5,179 nt of DNA from Nitrospirales bacterium (GCA_021604265.1 BQIY01000217.1:1-5179); one strand, 5' to 3'. Numbered from the stretch's first letter, positions 1 to 5,179 are shown. Made by a program: numbers and translations. Notes: generated by a model from the sequence alone, not told the origin.

Positions 1-2
1 AT

Positions 3-761
3 GCGCTTATACAAGCAGTGGGCTACCTAAAATTCACAGCTGAACCTTATGAGCGTATATTTCTAAGGGGGCAGAGCAAGCTCTACGATGCGCTCGGTCC
101 TACGCTGTATCGTGGAATTTCAACCGATGCGGCTCAGGGCAGGCGTCACAAAGCTCTGAAGTCTGTTTTAAAAATATTCCAAAATAGTTGTTCTATTTTC
201 GACGCGTTTCCGGAATATGCTCATGAAGCTCTGCTACAGCACTATGGAATAAAGACCACTTGGATTGATGTAGTAGATAATATTTGGATTGCCTTGTGGT
301 TTTCGGTTTATAAGGCGGTATCAGCGGGGAGAAGCAATGAGTTTTTGCATTTTGATCTCAGAATTGCTTCGGATGATGACGAGTTTGGTTACGTTTTGCT
401 TCTCGCATCAAAGGATGACCGTAGGTCAAAAACAAGAAAAGGCATGATTTCGAGTAGCGACTCTGAGGTAATAGATCTTAGAATTGCCGCTCCTTCAGTA
501 TTCTTGCGTCCGCATGCACAGCACGGGCTCCTTTTTCGAGCAAGGGGGTCTCGCGGTCGGCGAATTTTGAACTATTCCGATTCTGTTCGCGGTATTATCA
601 GATACCGACTCAAGGATGCGATTGAGTGGATGGGGGCCGGCAACATGGTTGGCGTGCGCAGCCTATTCCCACCGCCATATTATGACCCGGGATATCAGTT
701 GCTATTATCAGCACCTCATACGGATTACTCGATTGGTACAATTCATCATGTGGGTGCTTGA
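3..761 (+). CDS. FRG-domain protein, 5' end outside window and C-terminus probably frameshifted
   Basis: The frame is open to the left edge and reads ALIQAVGYLKF into the GTG at 18, which has no ribosome binding site, so the true start is probably upstream. Counting from that GTG, FRG-family hallmarks appear in order: FLRGQ at residues 15-19, LYR at 30-32, LQHYG at 73-77, a WID...IALWF block at 82-95 (family pattern LLDWT..p..ALyFA), and RPHAQHGLLFR at 164-174. FRG domains are common in accessory and phage-defence neighbourhoods, and their biochemical activity is not settled enough to state a reaction here. No signal peptide or membrane helix is visible, so the protein is probably cytoplasmic. 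The stop at 759-761 looks premature: protein-like sequence continues in the other two frames to about 913. Family assignment is firm; function is unknown. Confidence 0.82.
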   Translation, partial: ALIQAVGYLKFTAEPYERIFLRGQSKLYDALGPTLYRGISTDAAQGRRHKALKSVLKIFQNSCSIFDAFPEYAHEALLQHYGIKTTWIDVVDNIWIALWFSVYKAVSAGRSNEFLHFDLRIASDDDEFGYVLLLASKDDRRSKTRKGMISSSDSEVIDLRIAAPSVFLRPHAQHGLLFRARGSRGRRILNYSDSVRGIIRYRLKDAIEWMGAGNMVGVRSLFPPPYYDPGYQLLLSAPHTDYSIGTIHHVGA

Positions 762-913
762 GGCCCTTAATGTTGGCCTCTCCACACTAACGCGATGGAT
801 GGAAACGACTGCGGTATCGAGTTGAATTGCGTTTATATGAGGCTGGTCTAGATGCCGAGTTCAAACTTCTTCGGCGAGGGGGAGCGTGCCTGCGTACGCG
901 AACACCAATATGA
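757..913 (+). pseudogene. Out-of-frame C-terminal remnant of the FRG-domain gene
   Basis: After the FRG stop, one frame reads LEALNVGLSTLTRW from 757 to 798. A second frame reads KRLRYRVELRLYEAGLDAEF from 803, continuing to a TGA at 911-913. Joined, they make a helical, charged, ordinary-looking C-terminus following IHHV of the preceding frame. The first shift is explained by four extra bases in GTGGGTG (750-756). The second is explained by a tandem duplication of GATG within GATGGATGG (794-802). Removing four bases at each site gives one continuous frame. The tail after about 865 is arginine-rich and less convincing, so the original end is uncertain. A chance reading is possible, since I have no homologue to align. 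Confidence 0.45.
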
Positions 914-1136
914 AGCGGCGATCTGCCTCTATCGGCGGGTGGGCTGAGTGGACATCCCATGCAGGCTCGCCAAACGGTCCCGCTAGGGTATCGCTCGGGT
1001 AGCAAATGGCCTGTGCTTGAACGTTTTGGCGCGAGAGGTGTCGATACAACGTGCGAAGCATGAAGCTCAACGATACCAATGGTCTATAGGGCGAATTGGG
1101 TAGGTGTGAGGCGCCTTGATTAGATCATCAGGAAGA
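914..1136. other. Intergenic stretch, GC-rich in its first part, no supported gene
   Basis: Up to about 1020 this stretch is visibly richer in GC than the FRG gene before it. The only longer open frames run on the minus strand (861-1079 and 787-1005). Both are proline- and arginine-rich, match no family I recognise, and the first needs a TTG start without a ribosome binding site. From about 1080 the sequence becomes AT-richer up to the tRNA fragment. The bases before 1136 do not form the 5' half of a tRNA. I see no promoter, terminator or repeat that I would defend. Confidence 0.5.
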
Positions 1137-1181
1137 ATCATAATCCGCGTGTCGGGGGTTCAAGTCCCTCTCCCGCTACCA
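1137..1181 (+). repeat. tRNA-Met(CAU) 3' fragment, internal att site
   Basis: This is the 3' half of an elongator tRNA-Met gene. It starts in the anticodon loop (ATCATAA, anticodon CAT at 1139-1141), followed by the 3' anticodon stem TCCGC. The T-arm pairs GGGGG with CCCTC around the loop TTCAAGT, and the 3' acceptor strand TCCCGCT ends in ACCA. The D-arm and 5' acceptor strand are absent upstream, so this is not a functional tRNA. A T-run follows immediately, as in a tRNA terminator. Positions 1137-1179 match 4890-4932 with a single difference (C at 1145, T at 4898). This extent, anticodon loop to 3' end, is the usual core left by tyrosine integrases that target tRNA genes. Confidence 0.88.
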
Positions 1182-1276
1182 TTTTTCCTGAATTTTTGTA
1201 TGCGATACGGCGCGGTCAAATGATTTTGACGATAGCCATCAACCTCTCAAGTATAGACGATGGCTGATTATACGCC

Positions 1277-1669
1277 TTGAAACCCCTTGTATCGGTGGTT
1301 CGGTTCTGCATTTCGACACCCAAATACGACAAGATCGCAAAGTTGTTTTTCGGCATTGCGCGGGCCAGGAATCATCCCTCTCGAGGGCACCTTTTGGGGT
1401 ATCAGTCCAATATTCCAAAAAAGCGGCGGCGAATTCTTCTTAGCGATTTCCTCCGACTCTATATGTATGTCACCTCAATCCGTATTGGAATGCCGTTGAG
1501 TGCAAGTGCGTGAACGAAACAACACGTGCATACTCTTCTGCTCGCTCAACTGACTGCGGCATTAGACGGTAACGGATTTCCACTCTTTTTGGATATCCAC
1601 GGTCACTTTTGCCGGTTCGCACCAGACACCACTCAAAGCGGCGCCAAGCATCTTCGACTCAGATGCTAG
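1277..1669 (+). pseudogene. Decayed gene with M14 zinc-carboxypeptidase-like fragments
   Basis: No frame is intact, but short plus-strand pieces recall cytosolic-type M14 carboxypeptidases in the right order and at roughly the right spacing. FFGIARARNHPS (HPS codons 1373-1381) resembles the ARxHPGE zinc motif. ILLSDFLRLYMYV follows in the same frame. LYVCHLNPYW from 1459 resembles the LNPDG segment. NETTRAYSS near 1511-1537 resembles the N-LNR-Y/W segment. FPLFLDIHGHF at 1577-1609 resembles the DxHGH third-ligand motif. Moving between them requires several frameshifts, and the G and E of HPGE are lost. Decayed-looking plus-strand pieces continue to about 1900, for example REFAIECTSPV near 1796-1828. 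The LDIHGH motif is the strongest piece; the rest could be partly fortuitous. Any product would be non-functional. Confidence 0.42.
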
Positions 1670-1930
1670 CCGACGAGCATACTCCATCCTCGCCCAAGCA
1701 AGAGTCTCTCAAGACCATCGGCGACCGGTCCCGTTTGCGCTTCATGAGCCTATGATAAGATGAGCGGGTGTGCCGAGTCAGGCATGATCCTCGGGAGTTT
1801 GCGATTGAATGCACAAGCCCGGTTTCGTCTACTTTGCTCACTTGCTACGATACATCTCCGTTGGGCGTTTCAGTCACCATAGCCACCAAAGGTCGCGTCT
1901 CCTGAGGTTTTGCTTGGCCATGATTCGGTA
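1670..1930. other. Degenerate sequence upstream of the operon
   Basis: No intact gene is present. Plus-strand open pieces of about 30-50 codons occur in two frames, ending at 1758-1760 and 1902-1904. They may be the continuation of the decayed gene before them, joined by another frameshift near 1757. The minus-strand open frames here are low-complexity, without recognisable motifs or ribosome binding sites. Confidence 0.35.
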
Positions 1931-1934
1931 CAAT
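1929..1934 (+). promoter_or_regulatory. Candidate -10 element of the operon promoter
   Basis: TACAAT lies 37 bases upstream of the first operon ATG and resembles a sigma-70 -10 hexamer. The bases upstream give only a weak -35 (TTTTGC or TTGCTT) at shorter than ideal spacing. An AT-rich tract with eight T residues follows at 1942-1949. This is the only promoter-like site I can point to before the operon. Confidence 0.25.
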
Positions 1935-1959
1935 TTGCCAATTTTTTTTGGGCTCGAAT

Positions 1960-1964
1960 AGGAG
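1960..1964 (+). promoter_or_regulatory. Shine-Dalgarno AGGAG for the first operon gene
   Basis: AGGAG sits seven bases before the ATG at 1972. This decides the start of the membrane-protein gene against the in-frame TTG at 1948, which lies upstream of the site itself, and against the in-frame ATG at 1981. Confidence 0.85.
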
Positions 1965-1971
1965 TTCTCGA

Positions 1972-2808
1972 ATGAATGGGATGAGCCGTTTCTTATACCT
2001 TCTCGTTGGTGCCCTCGTTTTCGTGTTTAGCGGATGGTTGACTGTAGTCTCTGTGATTGCGCTGTCCGAAAATGCCACTCATCAAGTTTTGGGCATACCT
2101 ACTAGTATTTGGATTGGCACTCTCGGATCGATAAGTGCATCAGGCATTTTTTTCACGATCTCTGAGGGGCTTCGGTGGCTTTTTGACTCAACCGTTAGTC
2201 GAAATTATCAGAGATTGCGTTTCTACGAAGAGACTGTTGGCATTAAAGATTTTTTCAGTCAAAAAGGTAGTGAAGATGCAAACAGTGACTATGGAAAGGC
2301 CATAGCCTCTGCAAAGCATCGTGTATGGGCATTTGGCATTTCAAATGGTGAATTTATCAGCGAGCACCTAGATAAATTGATTTCGAAGAAAAAACGTCAA
2401 CCTGCGCTCGATGTTTGCATTTCGTTTGTCGATCCAGAAACAAAAATTGTTCTGCTGGGACAGGGTGCCCGCCATTCGCTTTCACAAGTTCAACTCTACG
2501 ATCTTACTCGCGACGGAAGTCGAACCAGCGATGACTCATCTCGTGTATCTAACCGTGTTGCTGAAGCCATGTCCCACATTCAGGAAGCCGGCGTAACCCT
2601 TGACATTCGCCTGGTAAGTCCAGCAGGTTATCTATCGGCAATGGTGGTTGATGATACGATCTATATGTTTCCGTTCACTGCGGTATCCAAGGACAATACA
2701 CGTACTCCATACTTGAAGGTTTCAACAGGGTCCCAAATAGGCGGCGCAATGTTAGATTATCTTGAGGCGGTTCGCACACATCATACACTTTCTCGAGTTC
2801 CCGAATGA
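1972..2808 (+). CDS. Two-helix membrane protein with a C-terminal PLD-like, HKD-less domain
   Basis: This encodes 278 residues, first gene of the operon. Two hydrophobic segments, about residues 6-31 and 44-66, are followed by a soluble domain of about 200 residues, predicted cytoplasmic. The stretch from DYGKAIASAKHRVWAFGIS (about 106) to ISFVDPE (about 150-156), and later GVTLDIRLVSP, MVVDDTIYMFPF and TPYLKVSTGS (about 207-254), recall the strand-helix pattern of phospholipase D-like domains. No HxK(x4)D motif is present, so catalysis by that mechanism is unlikely and a binding or sensing role is more plausible. A charged linker with many Ser and Arg lies at about 180-195. The stop overlaps the next start (ATGA), indicating coupled translation. 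Membrane topology is clear; the fold assignment is tentative. An anchored effector or sensor for the two downstream enzymes is inference. Confidence 0.85.
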   Translation: MNGMSRFLYLLVGALVFVFSGWLTVVSVIALSENATHQVLGIPTSIWIGTLGSISASGIFFTISEGLRWLFDSTVSRNYQRLRFYEETVGIKDFFSQKGSEDANSDYGKAIASAKHRVWAFGISNGEFISEHLDKLISKKKRQPALDVCISFVDPETKIVLLGQGARHSLSQVQLYDLTRDGSRTSDDSSRVSNRVAEAMSHIQEAGVTLDIRLVSPAGYLSAMVVDDTIYMFPFTAVSKDNTRTPYLKVSTGSQIGGAMLDYLEAVRTHHTLSRVPE

Positions 2809-3356
2809 AGATCGCGTTCACCGGAGCGAGTGGGACTGGCAAGACCTCCGTCGCCCACTACCTTCTTTCAAAGAAATGTCGCGAATTATCGGAAATCCCA
2901 TTGGTAGGGGTTGATAGTCGAAATTTGCTCGACAATATTGGTCTGAAGAGGGCGGAGTTTATTGATCATAATCAGTATAAAGTGTTCCAGATAATGTATT
3001 TTTCACAGAAAATGCTCATTGAATCAGGGCGTGATGCATTTTTAACTGAGCGTTCTTTCGCTGATGGGTTAATTTATTGGAAAATGCATTGTGATGGGGT
3101 AGCGGATCCATCTGAAAAAGAAATAATTACGCGCCTTTGTCGTGAGCAAACCATGAAATATGACTATCATTTTCTCTTTCCTGTGGGGTTTATACCCTTA
3201 GAAGATGATGGATATCGCCATCAAAGCCCTGAATATCATAAGAGATTTGAGTTATATCTTGAGTCATTATTGAATGAATGGGGTATTAAATATATCGTTG
3301 TCCCCAATTCTGATGTTCCAACGCGTGCGAAATTCGTTTTGGATTGTCTGAAATGA
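2805..3356 (+). CDS. P-loop nucleotide-kinase-like ATPase (NadR/AAA_28 type)
   Basis: This encodes 183 residues. Walker A is GASGTGKT at 7-14 directly after a beta strand (KIAFT). FLTERSFADGLIYW at 79-92 matches the position of the D-x-R-(S/T)...D...Y segment found in NadR-like and deoxynucleotide-kinase-like P-loop proteins. YDYHFLFP at 119-126 followed by EDDGYRHQSPEYHKRFE at about 133-149 resembles the phosphate-binding lid, and IKYIVVP at 161-167 is the last core strand. Length and layout fit a single-domain kinase rather than an AAA+ machine or GTPase. The substrate cannot be read from the sequence; a nucleoside, nucleotide or small cofactor is likely. It starts inside the stop of the preceding gene (ATGA) with only a weak GAG upstream, so it probably depends on reinitiation. 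It is among the most AT-rich parts of the window. Confidence 0.85.
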   Translation: MKIAFTGASGTGKTSVAHYLLSKKCRELSEIPLVGVDSRNLLDNIGLKRAEFIDHNQYKVFQIMYFSQKMLIESGRDAFLTERSFADGLIYWKMHCDGVADPSEKEIITRLCREQTMKYDYHFLFPVGFIPLEDDGYRHQSPEYHKRFELYLESLLNEWGIKYIVVPNSDVPTRAKFVLDCLK

Positions 3357-4705
3357 CTAAGATCGTCGCTATATCCGCAGGTATGCTGCGCCCTAAGAAA
3401 GGAAATGAGGGATATCGAAAAGCACATCGTTATTTGAATTATGGCCTTCTTTCTTTAGCGTCATTATTTCCCGTACGTGTGCCTGTCTTGCACGGGAATT
3501 TCGTCGAACCCGAGCGATTTGTCGAACATAATCAAGAAGTAACGTCTGCCGATGTCATTCTTTTGTCTTTGCCCAGTTTCTATGCCGTGCCGTGGGCAAA
3601 GCGCTTTCTTATTGCACTAAAAAAAGTAAATCCGCGCGTTGATATCCATGTCGGCGGTCGGTGGGTGGTGGACTACAACGAAGCCTTGCTTAAAGCGGTA
3701 TTTCCGCGCGTCACCCGATACCACAGAGGTCTGGGTGAGGGAGCAATCGCGGACATTGCCTCCATTGTCAAAGGGCCGCGTGAGCGAGATCCAGAATACC
3801 TGCGGAAGGCGTGGCTTGACTATTCTCTGTTGCAGGATGCGACCGAATTTCAGCCAAGTGTCGAAGTTTCGCGCGGATGCGGATTGGGTTGCGCTTTTTG
3901 TGAAGAATCCGCGCTACCCCTTCAGCCATTGCGCGACCCCATTGACCTGTTTGATCAAATAGAAAGCATACGAAAATTTTACCCGGCAGATAGTCGGTTC
4001 TATTTTGAAAGTTCGTTTTTCGCACCAAGTCAGGCATGGACTGCGCTATTTGAAAGAGAATATCGCGAGCGTCAATGTGATTTTCAGTGGCGCACAGAGT
4101 CGCGCGTAGACGTATTGGACAAAGACAAGATTGAGGCTCTGGCTTCCGCTGGTCTGCGGGTGATCGATCTTGGCTTGGAGTCAGGGTCTCCGGAACAATT
4201 GATAAATATGGGTAAGACACGCAATCCGGACAGATACCTACTAAAAGCTAGTGAGCTCTTAAATGCCTGCCACTCTCACGGAGTCAAAGCAAAAGTCAAT
4301 ATTCTTCTGTATCCCGGGGAGACTGCGCGTTCCGTTCAGGAGACATATCAATTCTTGGATGAGCATGAAGGCCTTTTTTTCGGCCTCTCCACTTACCCGG
4401 TGGTGGTCTATGGCGAAGGTATTCGCCGAAGGCACTTTGAAGCGTTGTATCGCGCGCAAGGCGCTACTGGTTTGGTTAGGACCGACACTGTTGGAGTTTG
4501 GGATGTCCATTTGTCCGAGACGATCAGTGCGGAGGAAGCAAAAAAGATCGCAATAGCCATTTCACAGCGATTCATGTCTATGAACAGCTATTTTTATCTC
4601 AAAGCATTTTCATATTTTCGCTCAAGTTATGGTTGGCAGGAATTCGTGCGGGATGTCTCAGCCTTACCCGATAGTAAACTCGCTTTCTCTAGAGTTATGC
4701 GCTAG
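3353..4705 (+). CDS. Radical SAM enzyme with N-terminal cobalamin-binding-like domain
   Basis: This encodes 450 residues. The N-terminal part (about 1-140) has the Rossmann-like pattern of B12-binding domains in radical SAM proteins: ADVILLSLPS at 66-75, VDIHVGGRW at 96-104, and RGLGEGA at 125-131 in place of the usual RGEGE. The cobalamin-ligating DxHxxG is not seen, as in many such proteins. The radical SAM core begins with SRGCGLGCAFCEE, giving C176, C180 and C183 for the [4Fe-4S] cluster. It continues with the WRTESRVD segment (246-253) and GLESGSP (274-280), which lie where SAM-binding motifs are expected, and with KVNILLYPGET (314-324). The start at 3353 is set by the ATGA overlap; no Shine-Dalgarno is visible, so translation is coupled. 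Substrate unknown. It is not a viperin: the length, N-terminal domain and cysteine context differ. Confidence 0.92.
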   Translation: MTKIVAISAGMLRPKKGNEGYRKAHRYLNYGLLSLASLFPVRVPVLHGNFVEPERFVEHNQEVTSADVILLSLPSFYAVPWAKRFLIALKKVNPRVDIHVGGRWVVDYNEALLKAVFPRVTRYHRGLGEGAIADIASIVKGPRERDPEYLRKAWLDYSLLQDATEFQPSVEVSRGCGLGCAFCEESALPLQPLRDPIDLFDQIESIRKFYPADSRFYFESSFFAPSQAWTALFEREYRERQCDFQWRTESRVDVLDKDKIEALASAGLRVIDLGLESGSPEQLINMGKTRNPDRYLLKASELLNACHSHGVKAKVNILLYPGETARSVQETYQFLDEHEGLFFGLSTYPVVVYGEGIRRRHFEALYRAQGATGLVRTDTVGVWDVHLSETISAEEAKKIAIAISQRFMSMNSYFYLKAFSYFRSSYGWQEFVRDVSALPDSKLAFSRVMR

Positions 4706-4896
4706 CAACAATTGCGCGAAATCGATATCCGGAATATTGGGTTTCATTTGGTTTGCCGGAGCATTGTGTTTGCGAATTCCGACTCGCGAAAGAGCGACAC
4801 GTTCTGCCATGCGCTAGGATTAAGATTCGCGATCAGCTACGTGAGGAATTGAGCGCTGCTGAGGTGTTATTCATGGAGAGCAAGGACGCATCATAA
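4693..4896 (+). other. Open frame of 67 codons after the operon, possibly a truncated gene end
   Basis: In the frame shifted relative to the radical SAM gene, the sequence stays open from just after a TAG at 4690-4692 to a TAA at 4894-4896. It reads RNRYPEYWVSFGLPEH and then CEFRLAKERHVLPCARIK, and ends REELSAAEVLFMESKDAS, which looks protein-like. There is no ATG or GTG near its beginning. The first TTG (4753) has no ribosome binding site, so this looks like a gene tail without its head rather than a small gene. Its stop codon is supplied by the tRNA-Met fragment. It could instead be a chance open frame or the frameshifted end of the preceding gene. No terminator hairpin for the operon is seen here. 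Confidence 0.35.
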
Positions 4897-4932
4897 TTCG
4901 CGTGTCGGGGGTTCAAGTCCCTCTCCCGCTAC
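4890..4932 (+). repeat. tRNA-Met(CAU) 3' fragment, degenerate right-end att site
   Basis: This is the second copy of the tRNA-Met 3' half, 42 of 43 positions identical to 1137-1179. The single change (T at 4898) is in the 3' anticodon stem, and the terminal CCA has become CTA. Downstream, TTCCTGAA at 4939-4946 also occurs at 1185-1192, so the similarity reaches beyond the tRNA. No 5' half precedes it. Its position against the GC-rich flank fits the displaced original tRNA end, free of selection since the first integration. Confidence 0.88.
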
Positions 4933-4998
4933 TACTTCTTCCTGAAAAATTGTGATGTACGCGGCGTCCAGGCTGATCACGGTGTGGCCGCGTTCCAT

Positions 4999-5025
4999 AC
5001 CAGCGCGGCTCCTCACCGCGCTGGT
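4999..5025. terminator. Perfect 10-bp hairpin, possible terminator of the minus-strand gene
   Basis: ACCAGCGCGG and CCGCGCTGGT form a perfect 10-bp inverted repeat around a 7-base loop. It begins 12 bases beyond the stop of the small minus-strand gene, the right place for a terminator. Neither side has a clear T-run, so it is not a canonical intrinsic terminator; a factor-assisted or bidirectional role is possible. Confidence 0.5.
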
Positions 5026-5037
5026 CCGTCATTTCCG

Positions 5038-5169
5038 CTATTTCCCCTGCTTGCCGGGGGAGATCAGGGGTTTGGCGGCGTTGGAGTTGGCGGTGGCGAG
5101 GACCTTCGGCTTTTCCTGCTTCGGCTTCTTCGCTTCCTTGTTGCTGCGCGTCTTGTTGCCCTTGGACAT
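5038..5169 (-). CDS. Small lysine-rich basic protein, conserved hypothetical type
   Basis: This encodes 43 residues, starting MSKGNKTRSNKEAKKPKQEK and ending ISPGKQGK. ATG is at 5169-5167 and the stop TAG at 5040-5038. The frame is GC-rich with third-position G/C in most codons, unlike the AT-rich island genes, which supports real coding and a resident chromosomal gene. The composition (about a quarter Lys, with Asn, Ala and Pro, and no hydrophobic core) suggests a disordered, nucleic-acid- or ribosome-associated peptide. Short MSKGN...KEAKKPK proteins recur as hypotheticals in proteobacterial genomes, from memory and not checked. Only ten bases upstream are in the window, so its ribosome binding site cannot be judged. 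Function unknown. Confidence 0.75.
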   Translation of the reverse strand: MSKGNKTRSNKEAKKPKQEKPKVLATANSNAAKPLISPGKQGK

Positions 5170-5179
5170 TTCAGTGACT

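Larger units (their letters stand above)
1137..4932. mobile_element. att-bounded accessory cassette of about 3.75 kb
   Basis: Direct repeats of the tRNA-Met 3' half bracket this segment. It carries a decayed gene, a three-gene operon and a short open frame, all more AT-rich than the flank on the right. No recombinase, excisionase, replication gene or transposase is visible, so it is either cargo moved in trans or one remnant in a tandem array. Because the repeats are tRNA 3' ends on the plus strand, the intact tRNA-Met should lie to the left of the window. The copy next to the GC-rich flank at the right would then be the displaced original 3' end. The boundaries come from the repeats; mobility is inferred. 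Confidence 0.62.

Noticed and set aside
787..1079. Minus-strand open frames at 787-1005 and 861-1079 as genes
   Set aside because: No ribosome binding site, skewed Arg/Pro content, no recognised motif, and they overlap the plus-strand FRG remnant.
1137..1181. Functional tRNA-Met gene
   Set aside because: The D-arm, 5' anticodon stem and 5' acceptor strand are missing upstream; only the 3' half is present.
1936..1954. T-run at 1942-1949 with flanking CCAA/TTGG as an intrinsic terminator
   Set aside because: The stem is only about four weak base pairs and the T-run sits in the loop rather than after the hairpin.
1948..1971. In-frame TTG at 1948 as start of the membrane protein
   Set aside because: It precedes the AGGAG at 1960-1964, which is ideally spaced for the ATG at 1972. 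The extra residues are polar and would only displace the first membrane helix.
3344..3352. In-frame TTG at 3344 as start of the radical SAM protein
   Set aside because: No ribosome binding site, and the ATG at 3353 gives the same ATGA overlap as the preceding junction.
4369..4386. AGGCC-T7-C-GGCCT as a terminator or slippage site
   Set aside because: It lies inside the radical SAM coding region, the stem is only five base pairs with the T-run in the loop, and the frame continues intact with family-like sequence on both sides.
3353..4705. Viperin-type antiviral radical SAM enzyme
   Set aside because: At 450 residues with a B12-like N-terminal domain, and with a different cysteine context (GCGLGCAFC), it belongs to another radical SAM group.
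1..5179. CRISPR array, transposon ends or IS elements
   Set aside because: No regularly spaced repeats, terminal inverted repeats or transposase motifs were seen; the only long repeat is the tRNA-Met fragment pair.

Overview
The window looks like the right-hand end of an integrated island in a proteobacterial chromosome. Two lines of evidence point there. Two copies of the 3' half of an elongator tRNA-Met(CAU) gene occur at 1137-1181 and 4890-4932. A GC-rich, lysine-rich 43-residue ORF of ordinary chromosomal character lies on the minus strand at the right edge. The sequence does not decide between the alpha- and gammaproteobacteria. The island DNA is visibly more AT-rich than the flank after about 4950.

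Layout from left to right: (1) 3-761, the 5'-truncated end of an FRG-domain gene whose C-terminus appears broken by two small frameshifts, with a readable remnant to about 913; (2) 914-1136, a mostly GC-rich stretch with no gene I can support; (3) the first tRNA-Met fragment; (4) 1182-1930, decayed plus-strand coding DNA carrying fragments that resemble an M14 zinc carboxypeptidase; (5) 1972-4705, an intact three-gene operon with ATGA overlaps at both junctions; (6) 4706-4889, an open frame without a convincing start, whose stop codon lies in the next tRNA fragment; (7) the second, more degenerate tRNA-Met fragment; (8) the chromosomal flank, with a perfect hairpin and the small minus-strand gene.

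The operon is the centre of interest. Its first gene encodes a protein with two predicted membrane helices and a soluble domain resembling a phospholipase D fold but with no HKD motif. The second encodes a small P-loop protein resembling nucleotide kinases of the NadR/AAA_28 type. The third encodes a radical SAM enzyme with an N-terminal cobalamin-binding-like Rossmann domain. I cannot match this trio to a named system. The att-bounded cassette, the tight translational coupling and the FRG neighbour suggest an accessory, possibly antiphage module. In the working model the radical SAM enzyme and kinase make or modify a small molecule or nucleotide, and the membrane protein senses or responds to it. 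That model is inference.

No integrase is visible in the cassette, so movement would need recombinase supplied from elsewhere, such as another element in the same tRNA array.
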